Assembly (NCBI GenBank): GCA_964570105.1
Contig: CAZMWM010000036.1
Location: 1 to 16,518 of the forward strand
Reading direction: 5' to 3'
Source of the DNA: SIG673 sp964570105
GTDB taxonomy: Bacteria > Bacillota > Clostridia > Oscillospirales > CAG-272
Length of the DNA stretch: 16,518 nt
Shown here: positions 12,254-16,518 of the stretch, piece after piece
How positions within the stretch are numbered: position 1 is the stretch's first letter
How the letters are laid out: each line of letters opens with the position of its first letter
The notes under the pieces: generated by a model
Databases searched by the model: none
Told to the model about the DNA's origin: nothing
Seen by the model: the letters and a program-made list of their open reading frames with translations, nothing else
Translations under genes and position numbers: made by a program

Positions 12254-12889
12254 ATGATCAAAGGCATTATCGGTAAAAAGGTTGGGATGACGCAGATATT
12301 CGACGAGAACGGAAACGTCATTCCGGTCACTGTCATAGAGGCAGGGCCCTGCACGGTGGTGCAGAAAAAGACCACCGAAGGTAAGGATGGCTACGATGCT
12401 ATCCAGCTCGGCTTTGTGGACGTCGCCGAGAAGAAGCTTACTAAGGCTGAGGCAGGTCACTTCAAGAAGAACGGTCTTGCTCTCAAGCGCCACCTGAAGG
12501 AATTCCGTCTTGAGGATGTTTCCGGATACAACGTGGGCGATACCGTCGCCGCCGACATCTTTGCGGCAGGCGAAAAGGTCGACATCACCGGAACCACCAA
12601 GGGACGCGGATACACCGGAGCGGTCAAGCGCTGGGGACATCACATCCTTCGTATGACTCACGGTACCGGTCCTATCCACCGTCAGGTCGGATCTATGGGT
12701 GCTAACTCCACGCCTTCGAGAGTTTTCAAGAACAAGAAGATGGCAGGTCAGTACGGTAACGAGCAGGTGACCGTGCTCAACCTCGACGTCGTAAAGGTAG
12801 ATGCGGAAAAGAACCTCATCGCGGTAAAGGGCGCTGTTCCCGGAGCACGCGGCGGTATAGTATTCATCCGCAATACCGTTAAAGCTTGA
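12254..12889 (+). CDS. rplC: 50S ribosomal protein uL3
   Basis: A 211-residue protein with the uL3 pattern: MIKGIIGKKVGMTQIFDENG at the start, PVTVIEAGPC, TGTTKGRGYTGAVKRWG, then MTHGTGPIHRQVGSMGA and SRVFKNKKMAGQYGNEQVTVLNLDVV. It is an early-assembly protein reaching toward the peptidyl-transferase centre. The form RMTHGTGP...MAGQYG, rather than SHGS...MAGHMG, is the variant I associate with Ruminococcaceae-type Clostridia. An AGGAGG site lies 9 bases from the ATG. Confidence 0.98.
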   Translation: MIKGIIGKKVGMTQIFDENGNVIPVTVIEAGPCTVVQKKTTEGKDGYDAIQLGFVDVAEKKLTKAEAGHFKKNGLALKRHLKEFRLEDVSGYNVGDTVAADIFAAGEKVDITGTTKGRGYTGAVKRWGHHILRMTHGTGPIHRQVGSMGANSTPSRVFKNKKMAGQYGNEQVTVLNLDVVKVDAEKNLIAVKGAVPGARGGIVFIRNTVKA

Positions 12890-12909
12890 GCGGAAGGAGG
12901 AGATCAACA

Positions 12910-13536
12910 ATGGCTAACATCAAAGTATTGAATATGGTTGGTAAAGAGGTCGGAAGCCTCGAGCTTTCCGATGCGATCTACGGCGTAGAAGTAAACGGCG
13001 CGATCCTTCACGCTGCGGTAAGAGCTTACCTTCTCAATCAGAGACAGGGAACTCAGTCCGCGCTCACCCGCTCTGAGGTCTCGGGAGGCGGTAAGAAGCC
13101 CTGGAGACAGAAGGGTACCGGACGCGCAAGACAAGGCTCCACCCGTTCGCCTCAGTGGACGCACGGCGGAGTGGTATTTGCTCCGAAGCCTCGCAGCTAC
13201 AGGGTTGCAATGAACCGCAAGGTGAAGAGAGCCGCTCTCTACAGCGCGCTTTCCGCAAAAATGGCGGCAGATGAGATCATCGTTCTCGACGCTATCACCG
13301 CTGAGAGCTACAAGACCAGAACGATGGTCGATATGCTCAAGGCTGTCGGCGCCGCTAAGAAGACTCTCGTGGTCCTCGACGAAGCGAACGATATGGTCAT
13401 TAAGAGCTTTGCCAACATCCCCGGCGTAAAGACCGTTCAGGCTAACATGATCAACGTGTACGACATCCTTAACTGCGACACCTTCCTCATGACCAGCGGA
13501 GCAGCCGGTAAGATCGAGGAGGTATACGGCAGATGA
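12910..13536 (+). CDS. rplD: 50S ribosomal protein uL4
   Basis: A 208-residue protein beginning MANIKVLNMVGKEVGSLELS. It has the tunnel-loop region QGTQSALTRSEVSGGGKKPW, RQKGTGRARQGSTRSPQW and GGVVFAPKPRSY, and a C-terminal globular domain with VNVYDILN-type residues. L4 lines the exit tunnel and in some bacteria represses its own operon. I chose the ATG at 12910, preceded by AAGGAGG 9 bases away. A TTG 24 bases upstream would overlap the rplC stop and place the Shine-Dalgarno sequence inside the gene. Its last codon overlaps the rplW start (ATGA). Confidence 0.97.
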   Translation: MANIKVLNMVGKEVGSLELSDAIYGVEVNGAILHAAVRAYLLNQRQGTQSALTRSEVSGGGKKPWRQKGTGRARQGSTRSPQWTHGGVVFAPKPRSYRVAMNRKVKRAALYSALSAKMAADEIIVLDAITAESYKTRTMVDMLKAVGAAKKTLVVLDEANDMVIKSFANIPGVKTVQANMINVYDILNCDTFLMTSGAAGKIEEVYGR

Positions 13537-13826
13537 AAACAGTATACGATATCATAATCAGACCTATAATCACCGAAGCGGCTATAGACCGCATCGAGGG
13601 TAAGAGATACACCTTCGAGGTACGCAGTGATGCCACGAAGCCCGAGATCGCAGACGCGGTCGAGAAGCTCTTCAAGGTCAAGGTCGCTTACGTCAACACC
13701 GTTTCCATGAAGAAGAAGCCCCGCCGTCTCGGCGTTCACAACGGCTATACTTCCGAGTGGAAGAAAGCTATAGTTCAGCTCACCGAGGATTCCGATACTA
13801 TCGAATTCTTCGACGGAATGAACTGA
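13533..13826 (+). CDS. rplW: 50S ribosomal protein uL23
   Basis: A 97-residue protein of family length: YDIIIRPIITEAAIDRIEG, YTFEVRSDATKPEIADAVEK, LFKVKVAYVNTV, and KKKPRRLGVHNGYTSEWKKA. It sits at the exit of the peptide tunnel, where trigger factor and SRP dock. Its ATG overlaps the rplD stop as ATGA, pointing to translational coupling, and GAGGAGG lies within the end of rplD. Confidence 0.98.
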   Translation: MKTVYDIIIRPIITEAAIDRIEGKRYTFEVRSDATKPEIADAVEKLFKVKVAYVNTVSMKKKPRRLGVHNGYTSEWKKAIVQLTEDSDTIEFFDGMN

Positions 13827-13845
13827 TGATCGGAGGAACAGAAGA

Positions 13846-14679
13846 ATGGCAACAGTAAAGTATAAGCCGACATCTCCTGCGAGGAGACATATGTCGGTTC
13901 CCTCCTTCGACGAGGTAACGAGATCCGCCCCCGAAAAGTCTCTTCTCAGAGTTCTTAAGAAGCACTCCGGAAGAAACAGCTACGGCCGTATAACCGTCCG
14001 TCATCACGGCGGTGGAAACAAGCAGAAGTACAGGATCATAGACTTCCGTCGCGACCGCGTCGGAGACAGCGCAAAGGTCATCGGCATCGAGTACGACCCG
14101 AACAGAACGGCTTACATCGCTCTGGTCGAGTACGAGGACGGCGAGCGTCGTTACATCGTGGCTCCCGAGGGACTCACCGACGGTGACGTTATCTACACCG
14201 GCGCCGAGTCCGATATCAAGCCCGGAAACACCCTTCCGATATCCGCTATACCGGTCGGTACTACCATCCACAACATCGAGCTTTATCCCGGTAAGGGCGG
14301 TCAGCTCGTCCGTTCCGCAGGTGCTGCGGCTCAGCTCATGGCTAAGGACAACGGCGTGGCTCAGGTAAGACTTCCTTCCGGTGAGGTGCGTATAATCCGT
14401 CTCGACTGCAAGGCTACCATCGGTAACGTCGGCAACGTCGAGCACGACACCGTTAAGCTCGGTAAGGCAGGTAAGACTCGTCATATGGGTATCCGTCCCA
14501 GTGTTCGCGGATCGGTCATGAACCCCTGCGATCACCCTCACGGAGGTGGAGAAGGAAAGTCTCCTATCGGACGTCCTTCACCTGTTACTCCTTGGGGCAA
14601 GCCCACCAACGGCTACAAGACGCGTAACAAGAAGGCAAGGACCGACAAGTTCATCGTCAAGAGCCGTCATGCACACTAA
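13846..14679 (+). CDS. rplB: 50S ribosomal protein uL2
   Basis: A 277-residue protein. Landmarks are KYKPTSPARRHMSVPSF, RITVRHHGGGNKQKYRIIDF, the central OB and SH3-like domains (YIVAPEGL, GNTLPISAIPVGT), KTRHMGIRPSVRGSVMNP, and CDHPHGGGEGKSPIGRPSP with the conserved His of the HPHGGGEG loop near the peptidyl-transferase centre. L2 is a primary 23S rRNA-binding protein needed for subunit joining. A GGAGG site precedes the ATG, 19 bases after rplW. Confidence 0.98.
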   Translation: MATVKYKPTSPARRHMSVPSFDEVTRSAPEKSLLRVLKKHSGRNSYGRITVRHHGGGNKQKYRIIDFRRDRVGDSAKVIGIEYDPNRTAYIALVEYEDGERRYIVAPEGLTDGDVIYTGAESDIKPGNTLPISAIPVGTTIHNIELYPGKGGQLVRSAGAAAQLMAKDNGVAQVRLPSGEVRIIRLDCKATIGNVGNVEHDTVKLGKAGKTRHMGIRPSVRGSVMNPCDHPHGGGEGKSPIGRPSPVTPWGKPTNGYKTRNKKARTDKFIVKSRHAH

Positions 14680-14695
14680 TAGGAGGACAGAGTAA

Positions 14696-14977
14696 ATGAG
14701 CAGAAGCTGTAAAAAAGCCCCTTTCGTTGAAGAAAAGCTCTACAATCGCATCGTTGCGATGAATGAAGCCAACGACAAGAAGGTAATAAAGACTTGGTCC
14801 AGAGCCTCCACCATCTTCCCGGAATTCGTCGGTCACACTATCGCCGTTCACGACGGTAAGAAGCACGTTCCGGTATACGTTACCGAGGATATGGTCGGTC
14901 ACAAGCTCGGAGAATTTGCACCTACCCGTACGTTTAAAGGTCACGCCGGCTCCAAGACTTCCAACAATGGTAAATAA
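14696..14977 (+). CDS. rpsS: 30S ribosomal protein uS19
   Basis: A 93-residue protein of family length, with MSRSCKKAPFVEEKL, KVIKTWSRASTIFPEFVGHT, IAVHDGKKHVPVYVTEDMVG and HKLGEFAPTRTFKGHAG. It binds in the 30S head with S13. AGGAGGA lies before the ATG, 16 bases after rplB. A 71-base gap follows before rplV, in which I see only its ribosome-binding site. Confidence 0.98.
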   Translation: MSRSCKKAPFVEEKLYNRIVAMNEANDKKVIKTWSRASTIFPEFVGHTIAVHDGKKHVPVYVTEDMVGHKLGEFAPTRTFKGHAGSKTSNNGK

Positions 14978-15048
14978 GCCGCTCGGAGTCAGTCGGTAAA
15001 ATATAAATACGGAGCGATAATTCGTCCCGGAAGGAGGCAACCTGAAAA

Positions 15049-15408
15049 ATGGAAGCAAAAGCGATACTGAAATACGCAAGGATCTCTCCTCGCAAGGTAT
15101 CCATAGTTCTTGACCTCATAAGAGGCAAGGATACCGCGGTCGCGATGGGAATTCTCAAGAATACACATAAATCTGCCTCGGAATATCTTATAAAGCTGCT
15201 CAACAGCGCAGTTGCCAACGCGGAGAACAATTTCTCCATGGACGGCAGCAAGCTTTACGTTTCCGAGTGCTACGTTTGCCCCGGTCCTACTCTTAAGAGG
15301 ATGATGCCGAGAGCAAAGGGAAGCGCAAACCGCATTTTAAAGAGAACCAGCCACGTAACACTTGTCGTCAAGGAAAGAGCCGACGTCAAGGTTGCCGCCG
15401 CTGAGTAA
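15049..15408 (+). CDS. rplV: 50S ribosomal protein uL22
   Basis: A 119-residue protein with AKAILKYARISPRKVSIVLD, LIRGKDTAVAMGILKNTHKSA, LLNSAVANAENN and the tunnel-lining hairpin SECYVCPGPTLKRMMPRAKG followed by the conserved SHVTLVV. With L4 it forms the narrow part of the exit tunnel and is a site of macrolide-resistance changes; the hairpin looks ordinary. AAGGAGG lies about 10 bases before the ATG. Confidence 0.98.
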   Translation: MEAKAILKYARISPRKVSIVLDLIRGKDTAVAMGILKNTHKSASEYLIKLLNSAVANAENNFSMDGSKLYVSECYVCPGPTLKRMMPRAKGSANRILKRTSHVTLVVKERADVKVAAAE

Positions 15409-15425
15409 TTAAGGAGGCTATAAGA

Positions 15426-16271
15426 ATGGGTCAGAAAGTTAATCCCCACGGCCTTCGTGTGGGCGTCATCAAGGACTGGGATTCCAGATGGTTCGAGAGC
15501 GACGAAAAGTTCGGAGACACCCTCGTTTCTGATTATCAGATCAGAAAGTTTCTGAAGGAGAAGCTTCAGGCGGCAGGCGTACCGAAGATCGAGATCGAAA
15601 GAGACAGCGCAAGGATCAGAATATTCATCCACTGCGCAAAGCCCGGTATCATCATCGGTCAGGGCGGAAGCGCTATCGAAAAGCTGAAGGCTGACGTCGA
15701 GAAGATGGTCGGCGGCGACAAGGCGGTATTCATCAACGTGGTCGAGGTAAAAAGCCCCGATCTCAACGCTCAGCTGGTCGCTGAGAACATCGCCGCAAAG
15801 CTGGAGGGCAGAATTGCATTCCGCCGCGCTATGAGAATGGCGATCTCCAGAACCATGCACCTCGGCGCTAAGGGTATCAAGGTATCCTGCGGCGGACGTC
15901 TCGGCGGCGCTGAGATAGCCCGTACCGAGCACTACCACGAAGGAACCATTCCGCTTCAGACCTTGAGAGCGGATATAGACTACGGTTTTTGGGAAGCGAG
16001 GACCACCTATGGTAAGATAGGTATCAAGGTTTGGATCTACAAGGGAGAGGTGCTTGCAGCCGGTAACGGTGCTAAGAGATCCCTTGAGACCGCAGAGCGC
16101 AAGGATCGCCGTGACAACCGTCGTGGAGACCGCCGCGATAACAACCGCGGAGATCGCCGTGACGGTGGCAGAGGTGGCTTCCGTCGTGACAATCGCGACA
16201 ACAGACCTCAATACGGCAATGACGGCAGGAGACCTAAGGCTGCCGTGGCAACACCTAAGAAGGAGGGCTAA
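15426..16271 (+). CDS. rpsC: 30S ribosomal protein uS3 with Arg/Asp/Gly-rich C-terminal tail
   Basis: A 281-residue protein; uS3 is usually about 215-235. Residues 1-225 are standard: MGQKVNPHGLRVGVIKDW, the KH domain with GIIIGQGGSAIEKLK, ISRTMHLGAKGIKVSCGGRL, GGAEIARTEHYHEGTIPLQT, and TYGKIGIKVWIYKGEVL. From about residue 226 comes a 56-residue low-complexity tail built of variants of RRDNRRGD, RRDNNRGD and RRDGGRGG, ending in a Lys-rich stretch. S3 guards the mRNA entry channel and has helicase activity with S4, so a basic tail would lie near incoming mRNA. AAGGAGG lies upstream. The tail's tail end also carries the rplP ribosome-binding site. Confidence 0.97.
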   Translation: MGQKVNPHGLRVGVIKDWDSRWFESDEKFGDTLVSDYQIRKFLKEKLQAAGVPKIEIERDSARIRIFIHCAKPGIIIGQGGSAIEKLKADVEKMVGGDKAVFINVVEVKSPDLNAQLVAENIAAKLEGRIAFRRAMRMAISRTMHLGAKGIKVSCGGRLGGAEIARTEHYHEGTIPLQTLRADIDYGFWEARTTYGKIGIKVWIYKGEVLAAGNGAKRSLETAERKDRRDNRRGDRRDNNRGDRRDGGRGGFRRDNRDNRPQYGNDGRRPKAAVATPKKEG

Positions 16272-16276
16272 GCACA

Positions 16277-16518
16277 ATGTTAATGCCGAAAAGAGTTAAA
16301 TACAGACGCGTTCAGCGCGGTAGACTTAAGGGAAAAGCCACCCGTGGCAACACCCTGGCTTACGGCGATTTCGGTCTCGTAGCTACTGAGCCCGCCTGGA
16401 TAAAGAGCAATCAGATCGAGGCTGCCCGTATCGCTATGACGAGATACACCCGCCGTGGCGGACAGGTCTGGATCAAGATATTCCCCGACAAGCCCGTGAC
16501 CGAGAAGCCGGCTGAAAC
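16277..16518 (+). CDS. rplP: 50S ribosomal protein uL16 (cut by the window end)
   Basis: The first 80 codons of uL16, starting MLMPKRVKYRRVQRGRLKGK and continuing ATRGNTLAYGDFGLVATEPAW and EAARIAMTRYTRRGGQVWIKIFPDKPVTEKP. The full protein is about 140 residues, so roughly 60 are missing past the window end. It binds near the A-site tRNA elbow. AAGGAGGG overlaps the end of rpsC, 9-10 bases before the ATG. A second in-frame ATG two codons on is possible. Confidence 0.96.
   Translation, partial: MLMPKRVKYRRVQRGRLKGKATRGNTLAYGDFGLVATEPAWIKSNQIEAARIAMTRYTRRGGQVWIKIFPDKPVTEKPAE

Noticed and set aside
15270..16277. 335-codon minus-strand open frame opposite rplV and rpsC
   Set aside because: Antisense to two certain ribosomal genes; composition is that of a shadow, and no start signal is seen.

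Overview
The window looks like chromosome of a spore-forming Bacillota (class Clostridia), probably a gut-type lineage near the Oscillospirales or Ruminococcaceae. This rests on GGAGG-type ribosome-binding sites, SigA-type promoters, a Gram-positive L10 leader, an AbrB-type regulator, a SpoIIQ-like peptidase, a Mini-III RNase, the clostridial form of L2 and L3, and intergenic palindromic repeats of a kind I associate with gut Clostridia. The taxonomic placement is inference; no rRNA or other species marker is present.

Layout: (1) 1-1622, minus strand: rplJ-rplL, with a near-consensus promoter, an L10 autoregulatory leader ending in an attenuator hairpin, and a strong terminator after rplL. 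The left ~290 bases hold only palindromic repeats. (2) 1740-8030, plus strand: from a divergent promoter, a MoxR-type AAA+ ATPase and a DUF58 protein, then 589 non-coding bases packed with hairpins and repeats, then a large membrane protein with a transglutaminase-like domain, then Mini-III RNase (mrnC). (3) 8196-9833, plus: an acyl-CoA synthetase-type adenylate-forming ligase, ending at a terminator shared with the convergent gene. (4) 9936-11298, minus: a membrane-anchored SpoIIQ-like M23 peptidase with a forespore-sigma-like promoter, a nested palindromic element, and a small AbrB-type regulator with a zinc ribbon and its own terminator. (5) 11576-16518, plus: the S10 ribosomal protein operon from a strong promoter through a ~230-base structured leader with a candidate attenuator: rpsJ, rplC, rplD, rplW, rplB, rpsS, rplV, rpsC, and rplP cut by the window end.

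How genes work together: the ribosomal operons build both subunits, and both appear to be feedback-controlled through structured leaders with terminator hairpins. The MoxR/DUF58/transglutaminase trio is a widespread bacterial gene neighbourhood in which the AAA+ ATPase is thought to act as a chaperone on membrane or envelope partners. The most unusual points are that the transglutaminase-like protein has His where the catalytic Cys is expected, that the trio is split by a dense mosaic of structured repeats, one of which looks like a folded RNA made from the plus strand, and that S3 carries a repetitive Arg/Asp/Gly-rich tail. I see no clearly new defence or mobile system; the best candidates for something undescribed are the structured repeat elements and the inactive-looking transglutaminase.
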